Positions 27,750 to 36,259 of a DNA stretch of 64,000 bases are shown one piece after another; positions within the stretch are counted from its first letter, which is position 1, and each line of letters begins with the position of its first letter. The DNA lies in NCBI RefSeq assembly GCF_002259795.1, contig NZ_MWXA01000002.1, forward strand, positions 178,916-242,915, read 5' to 3'. The notes below the pieces were generated by a model. The model saw only the letters and a list, made by a program, of their open reading frames with translations. It was not told the origin of the DNA and did no database searches. A program made the translations under genes and the position numbers. The stretch is from Bifidobacterium aquikefiri. GTDB lineage: Bacteria; Actinomycetota; Actinomycetes; Actinomycetales; Bifidobacteriaceae.

Positions 27750-28172
27750 TCACACCAGGGGAAGGAGCCTGCTGAGGTCATCTCGTTCACCAATGGCCGA
27801 GATATGGCCAGCTTGCTTCTCCTCTGACCACGTGGTAATTCCGCACGCGAGTCGAAGCCAGACATCCGGTTCCAGCTCGATAACGTCGGGCGGCGTCAGA
27901 TTATGGGGATCGGAAGCTGGTCCATCGAGAATCTTCACTGCACCCCACGGTGCAACGCGAACCTCGACCCCTGGGCCTGGAGCGCGCAATTGCAGAAGAT
28001 AGAGGGAGTATCGCACCGACATTGCCCAGACCGCTCTTGGAAGATCAGGGGAGACAAAACGAGATCGCTCCTCTTCGCCCGCCTGTGCAGGGAGCATCCT
28101 CCTTGCACCCTCTGCCCACTGTTGCAATGATTGCTCCCCAACAGCAACATCTTTTTCTCGAATCACAGCCAT
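27750..28172 (-). CDS. SCP_3-like sterol carrier family protein, function unknown
   Basis: 140 residues, soluble. Segments such as RAVWAMSVRYSLYLLQ, GVEVRVAPWGAVKIL and EPDVWLRLACG resemble the actinobacterial SCP_3 family, a small-lipid-binding fold found as single-copy genes in mycobacteria and bifidobacteria. The actual ligand is unknown. It stands alone, divergent from glgP. The call rests on the pattern of motifs and size, so it is moderately sure. Confidence 0.6.
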   Translation of the reverse strand: MAVIREKDVAVGEQSLQQWAEGARRMLPAQAGEEERSRFVSPDLPRAVWAMSVRYSLYLLQLRAPGPGVEVRVAPWGAVKILDGPASDPHNLTPPDVIELEPDVWLRLACGITTWSEEKQAGHISAIGERDDLSRLLPLV

Positions 28173-28314
28173 AGGTACTGTTTAGCATGATGTGTTAACT
28201 TCATAGAGAGTTTGCCCTCGATTATGCTGATGTGTTTGCGTGGTTCAAGCAATGACGGGCATAATGGGCAGCGTAGCCGTTCGAGATTGTTGCCGTTATG
28301 GAAAGAGAGTTTTC

Positions 28315-30771
28315 ATGGTTGATATCACAGCGCCGCAAGCATCCTTGTCTGCTGATGACTTGAGGAAACGAATAACCACGAATTTGCAGGAGAAACAGGG
28401 TGTGGAACCCGAAGAGGCAACAGTTGCCGATGTCTATGCAGCAACTGCAGAGGTCGTTCGGGACTACCTCTCCGTTTCCTCGCTTGATGCCAAGAAGCGC
28501 ATGGTAAAAGGCCACGTCAAAGCAGTAGGCTATCTGAGTGCAGAATTTTTAATAGGTCGTCAACTTTCCAACGCACTGCTCAATGCAGGGCTGACGCAGC
28601 AATTTGAAGGTGCCGTCGCAGAGCTTGGATTCAAGGCAAAGGATGTTATCGCGACAGAACCTGAGCCAGGACTTGGCAATGGCGGGCTCGGCCGCCTCGC
28701 CGCATGCTATGTGGATTCTCTGGCCTCGCTTGGCGTTCCCGCCTTTGGCTATGGCATTCAATACCGATACGGCATCTTTCGCCAGGAATTCGATGACGAG
28801 GGCAAGCAGGTCGAAAAACCCGATTATTGGCTCAGCGAAGGCAATCCATGGGGACATGAGGATGTTGTGCGATCCCAGCGTGTGAGTTTCGGCGGTTCTG
28901 TCGTTGATGGTGACGATGGCGCTCGAGTCTGGAAGCCGGCGTGGTCTGTGCGTGCGGTTCCTGTCGATTATCTGGTGCCAGGCTATGATTCAGGCAGAGT
29001 CAACACGCTTCGTCTCTGGACTGCGAAGTCATATGATGAATTCGATCTGGCCACCTTCAACCGATCAGATTACATGGGAGCAGTGATTCCACAGGTCAAT
29101 GCCGAAAACATCACGAAGGTGCTCTATCCCGAAGATTCGACTCCCCAGGGCAAGCGGCTACGCTTGGAACAACAGTATTTCTTCGTTTCCGCTTCGATTC
29201 ACGACGCAATTCGTACCTTCTATCCGGGCGAGAAGAACCCTGATCTGACTACCTTCCCCGACAAGATCTGCTTCCAGTTGAACGACACGCATCCGGTAAT
29301 CGGCATTCCTGAGCTGATGCGTGTTCTTATGGACGAGCACGGCATGGATTGGGATGCTGCTTGGAACATCACTCGTAAGACCTTCAACTACACATGCCAT
29401 ACCCTGCTGCCCGAAGCGCTTGAAGTCTGGCCTGCCAAGCTCATCGGCGAGCTGCTTCCTCGTCATCTTGAAATCATCAGGTCCATCAACGCTCAGTTTG
29501 TTCAAGAACTTGAGTCCAAGGGCATTGATGATGATGTGATTGATCGTATGCGCATTGCTACAGATGGTCCCGACGGCCAAGTTCGCATGGCATATCTGGC
29601 AACGGTTGGCGGGTCGTACGTCAACGGCGTGGCCGCTCTGCATTCGCAGCTTCTCAAGGATGTGACGCTGAAGGACTTCAGCAGCGTCTATCCCAATAAG
29701 TTCACCAACGTCACCAATGGTGTGACTCCGCGCCGCTTCATCAAGCTTGCCAATCCTCGCCTTTCCGACCTGATCACCGAAGGTCTGGGAACCGACAAGT
29801 GGCTTCATGATCTCGACGAGCTCGAGGGCCTTGTGCCTCTCGCCGATGACTCGAGCTTCGTTGAGCGCTTCCGCAAGGTCAAGGAGGCCAACAAGCAAGA
29901 CTTTGCCAAGTATGCGAGCGACAAGTTCGACTTCAGCATCAATACCAACACGATGTTCGATTCGATGATCAAGCGTTTGCACGAATACAAGCGTCAGTCT
30001 TTGAAGATTCTCGCGGTCATCGCCGAATATGCCGCCATCAAGGATGGGTCGGTGAATGTCGACGAGATTCTGCCACGTTCAGTCTTCTTTGGTGCCAAGG
30101 CAGCCCCTGGCTATGCCATGGCAAAGCTCACGATTCAGCTAATCAATAACGTCGCCCGCGTGGTCAACAACGATCCTGCCGTCAAAGGCAAGCTTGCAGT
30201 GTATTTCCCGTGGAACTACAACATCGACCTCGCGGAGCACCTGATTCCGGCCACCGAGCTCGATGAACAGATCTCGCAGGCCGGTAAGGAAGCCTCTGGA
30301 ACAGGCAACATGAAGTTTGCGCTGAACGGTTCGCTTACCGTAGGCACATTGGATGGCGCCAATGTCGAGATTCGTGAGCGTGTCGGTGCGGAAAACTTCT
30401 TCCTCTTCGGCATGCAAGTCGAAGATGTCGAGAAGCTCTATGCCGATGGCTACGATCCCATGGAATACGTGCATGCGGATCCACGGCTGCACCATGCCAT
30501 TGATCTGGTTGCCAGTGGCGCATTCTCCCATGGCGACCGCGATACCTATGCAGCTTTGACATCTGACTGGCTGACTCATGACTACTTCATGACGATGGCA
30601 GATTTCACTGCCTACATGGATATTCAGAAAGAGATCGAGGCTACGTATCGCAATCCGGACGAGTGGACGCGCAAGGCCATTCTCAATGTTGCGCATAGCG
30701 GTTTCTTCAGTTCAGACCGCTCCATCGAGGATTATCTCACGCGCATCTGGCATACCGAGCCGCAACGCTGA
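28315..30771 (+). CDS. glgP: Glycogen/starch alpha-glucan phosphorylase
   Basis: 818 residues, the normal length for a bacterial GT35 phosphorylase. It releases glucose-1-phosphate from glycogen with pyridoxal phosphate bound to Lys667 in GTGNMKFALNG. Other family blocks are EPEPGLGNGGLGRLAACY, QLNDTHPVIGIPELMR and NVTNGVTPRRF. ATG 28315 (MVDITAPQ) with AGAGAG upstream was chosen over the longer open frame from 28240. Single-gene unit: a palindromic element and a hairpin follow. Confidence 0.95.
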   Translation: MVDITAPQASLSADDLRKRITTNLQEKQGVEPEEATVADVYAATAEVVRDYLSVSSLDAKKRMVKGHVKAVGYLSAEFLIGRQLSNALLNAGLTQQFEGAVAELGFKAKDVIATEPEPGLGNGGLGRLAACYVDSLASLGVPAFGYGIQYRYGIFRQEFDDEGKQVEKPDYWLSEGNPWGHEDVVRSQRVSFGGSVVDGDDGARVWKPAWSVRAVPVDYLVPGYDSGRVNTLRLWTAKSYDEFDLATFNRSDYMGAVIPQVNAENITKVLYPEDSTPQGKRLRLEQQYFFVSASIHDAIRTFYPGEKNPDLTTFPDKICFQLNDTHPVIGIPELMRVLMDEHGMDWDAAWNITRKTFNYTCHTLLPEALEVWPAKLIGELLPRHLEIIRSINAQFVQELESKGIDDDVIDRMRIATDGPDGQVRMAYLATVGGSYVNGVAALHSQLLKDVTLKDFSSVYPNKFTNVTNGVTPRRFIKLANPRLSDLITEGLGTDKWLHDLDELEGLVPLADDSSFVERFRKVKEANKQDFAKYASDKFDFSINTNTMFDSMIKRLHEYKRQSLKILAVIAEYAAIKDGSVNVDEILPRSVFFGAKAAPGYAMAKLTIQLINNVARVVNNDPAVKGKLAVYFPWNYNIDLAEHLIPATELDEQISQAGKEASGTGNMKFALNGSLTVGTLDGANVEIRERVGAENFFLFGMQVEDVEKLYADGYDPMEYVHADPRLHHAIDLVASGAFSHGDRDTYAALTSDWLTHDYFMTMADFTAYMDIQKEIEATYRNPDEWTRKAILNVAHSGFFSSDRSIEDYLTRIWHTEPQR

Positions 30772-30793
30772 GCCAAATGCGTCATGTTTGCAC

Positions 30794-30892
30794 TCATTGT
30801 GAACTTATCAAAGTATCAACAACGATTTTTAGCCTTGAAGGATCGATATATCGTGGATTTCAGGCTTTGATACCTCGATGAGTTCACAATGA
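30794..30892. repeat. 99-bp palindromic element, family 2, copy 2
   Basis: The left end at 30794-30816 (TCATTGTGAACTTATCAAAG onward) pairs imperfectly with the right end at 30869-30892. It has the same length and ends as the element at 15586-15684 but a different centre, including ATCGATATATCG. It begins 23 bases after the glgP stop. Confidence 0.88.
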
Positions 30893-30917
30893 GCGCTTGG
30901 GTGACTTCTCGGCGCAT

Positions 30918-30953
30918 AAAAAAGGGTCTGGGAACGCGTGCGTTTCCAGACCC
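30918..30953 (-). terminator. Rho-independent terminator of the small acidic membrane protein gene
   Basis: Stem GGGTCTGGGAACGC / GTTTCCAGACCC with a short loop. Read on the minus strand it is followed by six T. It may also serve glgP from the other side, although the plus-strand T run is poor. Confidence 0.75.
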
Positions 30954-31018
30954 TTGCGTTGAAAGCTGCGACAACATTACTGCTGTGTCGCCATCGAACG
31001 TTTTGAAGTTATACTATA

Positions 31019-31082
31019 TTTCCGGTCTGAGTCATTTCCGGCCTGAGCCATTCCCAGTCTGAGTCACTCCCAGCTTGGGTCT
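31019..31082. repeat. Four imperfect tandem copies of a 16-bp unit
   Basis: Units at 31019-31034 (TTTCCGGTCTGAGTCA), 31035-31050, 31051-31066 and 31067-31082 diverge progressively. They lie just downstream of the small minus-strand gene at 31099. The unit length equals that of the array at 139-218, but the sequence differs. Confidence 0.75.
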
Positions 31083-31098
31083 CATTTCAACTCAGCAC

Positions 31099-31392
31099 TC
31101 ACTCGTCAGCGGCTTCAGCTGACTTTCCCTCAGCAGCTTCTTCGGTATTCTCTTCCGCCGAGTCAGCATCGGTGCCCTTGTCAGCATCCTCGTCTGCATC
31201 AGAATCCTCGTCTTTTTCAGATTCCTTTGCAATTCCCAAATCAACCGGTGAAGAACTGTTCTCCCACGGTTCCTCCCAAGGGTCATAGTCAGGATTCTGC
31301 TGCTTGTAAATGTAGAGTCCGACGACACCTGCGAGCAGTGCGCCGAATAGCAGCGCAAAGAATTTCCAGCCGTTTGAAGACTTATTCTCCAT
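31099..31392 (-). CDS. Small membrane protein with acidic tail, unknown function
   Basis: 97 residues: a short basic N terminus, one membrane segment (about 10-28, FFALLFGALLAGVVGLYIY), a PDYDPWEEPWE motif, then about 45 residues made almost entirely of Asp, Glu, Ala, Ser and Lys. AAAGGAG lies 7 bases before the ATG. The membrane segment with an adjacent PWEEPWE motif resembles small actinobacterial proteins of no known role. The acidic tail is expected to be disordered. Confidence 0.7.
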   Translation of the reverse strand: MENKSSNGWKFFALLFGALLAGVVGLYIYKQQNPDYDPWEEPWENSSSPVDLGIAKESEKDEDSDADEDADKGTDADSAEENTEEAAEGKSAEAADE

Positions 31393-31546
31393 GGTGGCTC
31401 CTTTCAGCGATGAATGTCAGCCTGCTCTTCCAAGCCAACGCTAGTACTCATCTTAATGGTCTTTATGTGGCGATTACGTGTGAATAGTGTGAAGCGAACG
31501 GTAATGTTCGCTTGAAGTTCTCTGTGCGCACAAGGAATCTGGCAGA

Positions 31547-32371
31547 GTGACGAGCTTTCCATACGGTGTTGTTAGAGTTGTGATTATGCAAAATGGCTTC
31601 AACAGGTTTGGCAATTTCAACAACCGCTCACCACTGCGTACTCTGGTGAATCCACAGGAGATTCGCAAGTCCTGGCGCAGTGGCGGTCCGGTCATTACCG
31701 GAAGCATCATTGTCGTATGCGTTGCAGTGTGGCTGATTGAGATTATTCTACGTTTTCTCGCCCCAGAAGCTTATATGGATTTTGTCTTTGGAGGGGTTGT
31801 CAGTCCCAGTCTTGTCTTGATGAACCCATGGCGGATCTTTACCTCCATGTTCCTTCATTCCACGAATGTACTGCATGTTCTGTTCAACATGATGGCTCTG
31901 TGGTCGGTTGGACCGCTGCTGGAACGGCTGATGGGGCATTGGCAGTATTGTGCGCTCTATTTTATCTCGGGCTTGGGCGGTGCTGTTGGTTTGACTCTCT
32001 GGGCTGTCATCGAACCAGCCCCTGGCTGGTATACATATGCGCTTGGCGCTTCGGGCGCGATATTTGGGCTCTTTGGCGCGGTTATGGTGGTGTTCCGTAG
32101 GGTCGGCGCGGATATCCGCCCCATGCTGATTTGGATTGGCATTAACTTTCTCATGCCTTTTGTCATCAGTGGCATTGCATGGCAGGCTCACGTCGGAGGA
32201 TTCGTCACAGGCATCGCGCTGACTGAGTTGCTCACCAATGGAATTCCGCGGCTCAAGAGAAAAAGTGTTGCCACACGAATGTGGATATATGGCGGATTCA
32301 TTGTTGCAGCGCTGATAGTGATTCTTGTGCTATGCAATATGAGCAATCCCAGATTGAATCTTTCGCTGTAG
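31547..32371 (+). CDS. Rhomboid-family intramembrane serine protease
   Basis: 274 residues (261 if the ATG at 31586 is used). Six or seven membrane segments contain the rhomboid marks: HSTNVLHVLFNMMALW, the nucleophile in GASGAIFGL and the catalytic His in WQAHVGGFVTG. It cleaves membrane-spanning substrates within the bilayer; the substrates are unknown. GTG 31547 has AAGGAA about 9 bases upstream, which favours it over the ATG with its weaker AGAG. A terminator hairpin follows the stop. Confidence 0.88.
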   Translation: MTSFPYGVVRVVIMQNGFNRFGNFNNRSPLRTLVNPQEIRKSWRSGGPVITGSIIVVCVAVWLIEIILRFLAPEAYMDFVFGGVVSPSLVLMNPWRIFTSMFLHSTNVLHVLFNMMALWSVGPLLERLMGHWQYCALYFISGLGGAVGLTLWAVIEPAPGWYTYALGASGAIFGLFGAVMVVFRRVGADIRPMLIWIGINFLMPFVISGIAWQAHVGGFVTGIALTELLTNGIPRLKRKSVATRMWIYGGFIVAALIVILVLCNMSNPRLNLSL

Positions 32372-32411
32372 TAATCAAGCCGGATGCGCAAGACGACTCG
32401 CGCGCCGTTGC

Positions 32412-32448
32412 ACGCCCAGGCGTCTCACTGAGACGCGCATCCTGGCGT
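32412..32448 (+). terminator. Hairpin terminator between the rhomboid and DUF3073 genes
   Basis: Outer stem ACGCC/GGCGT with one bulged C, then AGG/CCT, then GTCTC/GAGAC around a 3-base loop, followed by TTAAATTAATT. It lies between convergent genes and may act in both directions. Confidence 0.7.
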
Positions 32449-32486
32449 TAAATTAATTGTGAGCAGCATACCCTACCCTACCCCGA

Positions 32487-33110
32487 TCAAGAGGCAGAAG
32501 ACTCCTTTGCTGCAGGATTCCTCGTCGCCTTGGCTTTCTTGACGACTTTAGCCTTCTTCGTGCGTGTTGCAGTCTTTGCGGCTGATCCAGGACCCGCCTT
32601 TGCGCTTGCCTTGCTTCGAGCCTTGGGTTTTGCCTCTTCGCTGGACTTCGACTGAGCATCTAGATCATTGGCGTGACCAGAACTCGTGGCTGTCTTCGAC
32701 TTTTTGGTGACGGCGACTGGAGATGCTTCGCCATCGTTGCCCCTGCTGCTCCTGTGATGAAGCATACTTGGCACTGGCATAGGTATCGGCTTATGTACCT
32801 TAGGCGTTGCAGGGATCTCTCCCGTCGTTGCCTTTGCTGCTGCCTGTGCGGCCCATTTGGCGTAATCATCCAAATCATCATCAACAGGATTCACTTCATC
32901 TGCATCATCATTGTAGGAATGGTTATGAGATGAATCCGACTCATCCCGATTATACTTTTTGGAATCCTCGATGAAGGGGTCAACGCTATTCGTATCCGCT
33001 TCTTCGTGTCTGAGTTCCTTAGCAAGTTCATCGTAATCGGTATCAGTTGTCAGATATTTGAGCTTACGGGCTATTTTCGTCTGCTTAGCCTTCTGACGTC
33101 CGCGGCCCAT
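32487..33110 (-). CDS. DUF3073 protein with long Lys/Ala-rich tail
   Basis: 207 residues. The first 40 (MGRGRQKAKQTKIARKLKY, then YDELAKEL) are the DUF3073 signature, an actinobacterial family of unknown function. The middle is acidic and low-complexity. The last 60 residues are a Lys/Ala/Thr-rich repeat (KKAKVVKKAKAT-like), reminiscent of histone-H1-like tails. Most DUF3073 proteins are much shorter, so the basic tail is a notable extension. It is divergent from trpS; the 157 bases between them show no clear attenuator. A nucleic-acid-binding role is only a guess from composition. Confidence 0.8.
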   Translation of the reverse strand: MGRGRQKAKQTKIARKLKYLTTDTDYDELAKELRHEEADTNSVDPFIEDSKKYNRDESDSSHNHSYNDDADEVNPVDDDLDDYAKWAAQAAAKATTGEIPATPKVHKPIPMPVPSMLHHRSSRGNDGEASPVAVTKKSKTATSSGHANDLDAQSKSSEEAKPKARSKASAKAGPGSAAKTATRTKKAKVVKKAKATRNPAAKESSAS

Positions 33111-33267
33111 CCGACCCCCTTCGCCAGCTAGATGCCTGTATTAGGCAATGTATTTCGTAATTTCCATCACATAAGAGGTTACCACCAGTTACGTTGTCTG
33201 CTGGAACTTTTACGATAATAGCGAGAATTTTTACACTCTTTGCAAGAACAACACAAGGGACATGCCG

Positions 33268-34359
33268 ATGACGGACGTAGAACAGTTGACTGCAGCTGGC
33301 AACGAAATCAGTGCGAGTTTTATCGCTGCAAAGAAGCGATCTGACACGACGCTCGCCGCTTTGAAGGCAAACCCCTCACAGTTCACAATGCTTACGGGAG
33401 ACCGTCCAACTGGTCGGCTCCACCTCGGTCATTACTTTGGATCAATTCTGGAACGCGTGCAGATGCAGCAGCGCGGAGTCCACACCAATCTGATCATCGC
33501 GGACTACCAGGTGATCACCGACCGCGACACCACCGCACACATTCAAGACAACGTCCTGAATATGGTCCTCGACTATCTCGCAGCGGGCATTGATCCAAGC
33601 AAGACCATGATCTATACGCATTCGGCAGTCCCAGCCGAAAATCAACTGATGCTGCCATTCCTTTCGCTGATTACGGAAGCAGAACTTCACCGCAATCCGA
33701 CGGTCAAATCCGAGATGGAAGCTAGCGGTCATGCACTCACCGGACTGTTGCTGACCTATCCGGTGCATCAGGCATGCGACATCCTCTTCTGCAAGGCCAA
33801 CGTCGTGCCGATCGGCAAGGATAACCTGCCACACGTTGAACTCACGCGCACCATTGCCCGTCGGTTCAATGAAAGGTACAGCCCAAAGCACGAGATTTTC
33901 CCGGAGCCATCGGCGATTCTGTCCGAAGCACCTGAAATTCCAGGACTCGATGGTCGCAAGATGAGCAAGTCGTATGGCAATTCGATTCAGTTGGGTGCAA
34001 CTGCCGAAGAAACCGCGAAACTCATCAAGAAGTCGCCAACGGACTCCGAACGGATGATCACCTTCGATCCCATCGCTCGTCCACAGGTCTCGGCGCTGCT
34101 GACGACCGCCGGGCTGGTTACCGGTAGGAAGCCGGAAGAAATCGCCGAGGAAATCGGCAATGGGGGTTCCGGAACATTGAAGAAGTACGTGACCGAGCAA
34201 GTGAATGAATTCCTCGCGCCTCATCGCGAGCGCCGTGCCGAATTGGCCAAGGATATGGACTCGGTTCGCGACATTCTCGAGGATGGCAATCGCAAGGCCA
34301 ACGAAATCGCCGAGCAGACCCTCGACGAGGTCCGTTCCGCCATGGGTATGGTGTACTGA
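33268..34359 (+). CDS. trpS: Tryptophan--tRNA ligase
   Basis: 363 residues, a class I synthetase charging tRNA-Trp. GDRPTGRLHLGH contains the HIGH-type motif at 52-55 and GRKMSKSYGNS the KMSKS loop at 231-235. ATG 33268 was preferred to ATG 33262 because AAGGGA lies 7 bases before it but only 1 base before the other. Convergent with the exporter gene, 7 bases away. Confidence 0.95.
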   Translation: MTDVEQLTAAGNEISASFIAAKKRSDTTLAALKANPSQFTMLTGDRPTGRLHLGHYFGSILERVQMQQRGVHTNLIIADYQVITDRDTTAHIQDNVLNMVLDYLAAGIDPSKTMIYTHSAVPAENQLMLPFLSLITEAELHRNPTVKSEMEASGHALTGLLLTYPVHQACDILFCKANVVPIGKDNLPHVELTRTIARRFNERYSPKHEIFPEPSAILSEAPEIPGLDGRKMSKSYGNSIQLGATAEETAKLIKKSPTDSERMITFDPIARPQVSALLTTAGLVTGRKPEEIAEEIGNGGSGTLKKYVTEQVNEFLAPHRERRAELAKDMDSVRDILEDGNRKANEIAEQTLDEVRSAMGMVY

Positions 34360-34366
34360 TTCCCAC

Positions 34367-35989
34367 TTACTTGTCGTATCTCCACGAACGGTCGGTGATG
34401 ACTCTGGCCATAGCAAGACCGACCGGCAGACACAGAATGACCATGAAGGCCCTGAACCCCCAGTCGAGAGCTTGAAGTGTGTTGAACTGCCCCAGATAGA
34501 ACATTGCGCGGTACATATACAGCCCTGGAACCATGATCACAATGGAGGGAACCGTAAGGCAGATGCGAGGATAGCCCAGATGCGGTGGCAGCCATCCCCG
34601 TCTGACGGCACTGCGCCAGAATGAAGCCAGAATGCCAGCAATGAAGGCTCCTACAAAGGCCGCGGCTTCCGGCGGCACACCGAATAGGTCCTGTATCTCC
34701 AAACGTAAGGTATCCGTGACCGCACCAATGCTGGCTGCCGTCAGGGCCATGCGCTGTGGCGAGTTGAACATGACGGAGAAGCCCCAGACTCCACCAAACG
34801 CCATGATGCAGCGAAGCATGCCATTCGTCCAGTCGTTCAAGCCCAATGGCTCGAAGCCTCGCGGATTGAGCATGACTATTCGAGCAACCGCCCAACCAGC
34901 CAATGTGGCCATCAGAATGATGGAAAGCGCATAGGTGAGCCGCTGAATACCCGATGGGTAGTCGATCTTGGCAATGTCCAATCCGCCCGTCACCAGTGGA
35001 AAGCCAGGTATCACGAACAGCGTTGCGCCAATGTACGCCGTGTCGTGTTCCAACGCGGCGGGATCAAAAAGACCGAAGAGACGCAACGTTCCAACGCATG
35101 CCACAGCAGCGAGAGCGACAACGACAAAGGTGACGAAGAACTGATTGATGTGCCTGGCAAGAAGCAGTCTGCGAACATAGTGTCCAACTCCCGCACCGAT
35201 GAAAGCGCCGAGCATGTCTATGGGCCCGCCGCCGAGCAGAAAGACGAATGATGCGCAGGCAACCGCAGATGCGAACCCTGCAAATTGAGGAGAATACAGC
35301 GGATGACGATGTTCGATCGTGTCGAGTCGAGCATGGGCCTCTCGCACGGTGATGGGCTTCGTGCCATGAGCAAATGAATCTGGCTGATAGTGCTCGAAAT
35401 GTTCCGCATATTCACCGGTGGGAAGCTTGGACGCAAGCTTTTTTCTGTGTTTCTTGATCGCTCGTAGCGCCGAGCCTTCTGACTCCCTGGTTCCCAATGA
35501 ATCAACCAATTCGGTGGAGATGGATGACTCATGGTGGTAGAGGCTGGTCAGTCCGCAGCGCACGCTGAACCAATCGGCAAAATGTTCAAGCAACCAGATT
35601 CTTTCAGTATTCACGCCAGTGGTTGGCAAATCGACAACTTCGGTGATGCGTTCCTTGCCATCGGTGCAGGTAGCCTCGATATCGGTCAGGTTCACATCGG
35701 ATCGAACATGAACCCCCAATGGGAATGCTATGCGATGCATCATCTCTCTGACGCGAAAGCTTCCGGTTCCTGCGCCAAGATCGAGCATGCCGACCCGAAC
35801 GATAAGGCTGGTCTTTGCTGCCAAACCGGCATCGGTGACAGGCTTGTCATAGTCTCGGGTGATGTCTTCCATATCCAATGGCAAAGCATGACTATGGTAA
35901 ACGGAGACCTTGTCTTGGGCCTCTCGCTCCTTGTCACGCCGATTTTTGGCTTTTTCTCGACCTTTAATAAACATTGATCCGAAACTCAC
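34367..35989 (-). CDS. thrE: ThrE-type threonine/serine exporter (fused two-domain form)
   Basis: 540 residues. The N-terminal domain (about 50-310, with the GxGTGSFRVREMMHR region) is the ThrE N-terminal (DUF1212) domain, and the C-terminal third has five membrane segments of the DUF3815 type. Fusion in one chain is the actinobacterial ThrE arrangement, exporting Thr, Ser and small peptides. The start may be GTG 35989 or ATG 35974; AGAAGG abuts the GTG and is 15 bases from the ATG, so neither is ideal. Transcribed alone. Confidence 0.82.
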   Translation of the reverse strand: MSFGSMFIKGREKAKNRRDKEREAQDKVSVYHSHALPLDMEDITRDYDKPVTDAGLAAKTSLIVRVGMLDLGAGTGSFRVREMMHRIAFPLGVHVRSDVNLTDIEATCTDGKERITEVVDLPTTGVNTERIWLLEHFADWFSVRCGLTSLYHHESSISTELVDSLGTRESEGSALRAIKKHRKKLASKLPTGEYAEHFEHYQPDSFAHGTKPITVREAHARLDTIEHRHPLYSPQFAGFASAVACASFVFLLGGGPIDMLGAFIGAGVGHYVRRLLLARHINQFFVTFVVVALAAVACVGTLRLFGLFDPAALEHDTAYIGATLFVIPGFPLVTGGLDIAKIDYPSGIQRLTYALSIILMATLAGWAVARIVMLNPRGFEPLGLNDWTNGMLRCIMAFGGVWGFSVMFNSPQRMALTAASIGAVTDTLRLEIQDLFGVPPEAAAFVGAFIAGILASFWRSAVRRGWLPPHLGYPRICLTVPSIVIMVPGLYMYRAMFYLGQFNTLQALDWGFRAFMVILCLPVGLAMARVITDRSWRYDK

Positions 35990-36259
35990 CCTTCTATTTG
36001 TACTCCTCGGCGTGCATTTCTTGCTCTTGGTTCATTATCCGCAATTCAAGCCCGTTACCATGATTCATGGGCATAGAAAAGTCACGAAAAAGCATACGTT
36101 TTCGGGTATATGACATGAAAATGTAACAAAAGGGCATACAATGTTCCCCGTAACTACCAAATGGATGGCTGTGGGCCTGCAACGTTTCGCATCACAATCG
36201 CAGAGGAGCTGCGAAGGACGAGATGACCGGGCAACCAAAAGTTTGGAATAGGAGGTCTG

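Noticed and set aside
27499..27753. 84-codon minus-strand frame
   Set aside because: Begins within the SCP_3-like gene end and finishes inside a palindromic repeat; composition not protein-like.
29158..29982. 274-codon minus-strand frame
   Set aside because: Antisense to glgP, no motifs.
33442..34416. 324-codon minus-strand frame
   Set aside because: Antisense to trpS with no recognisable domain.
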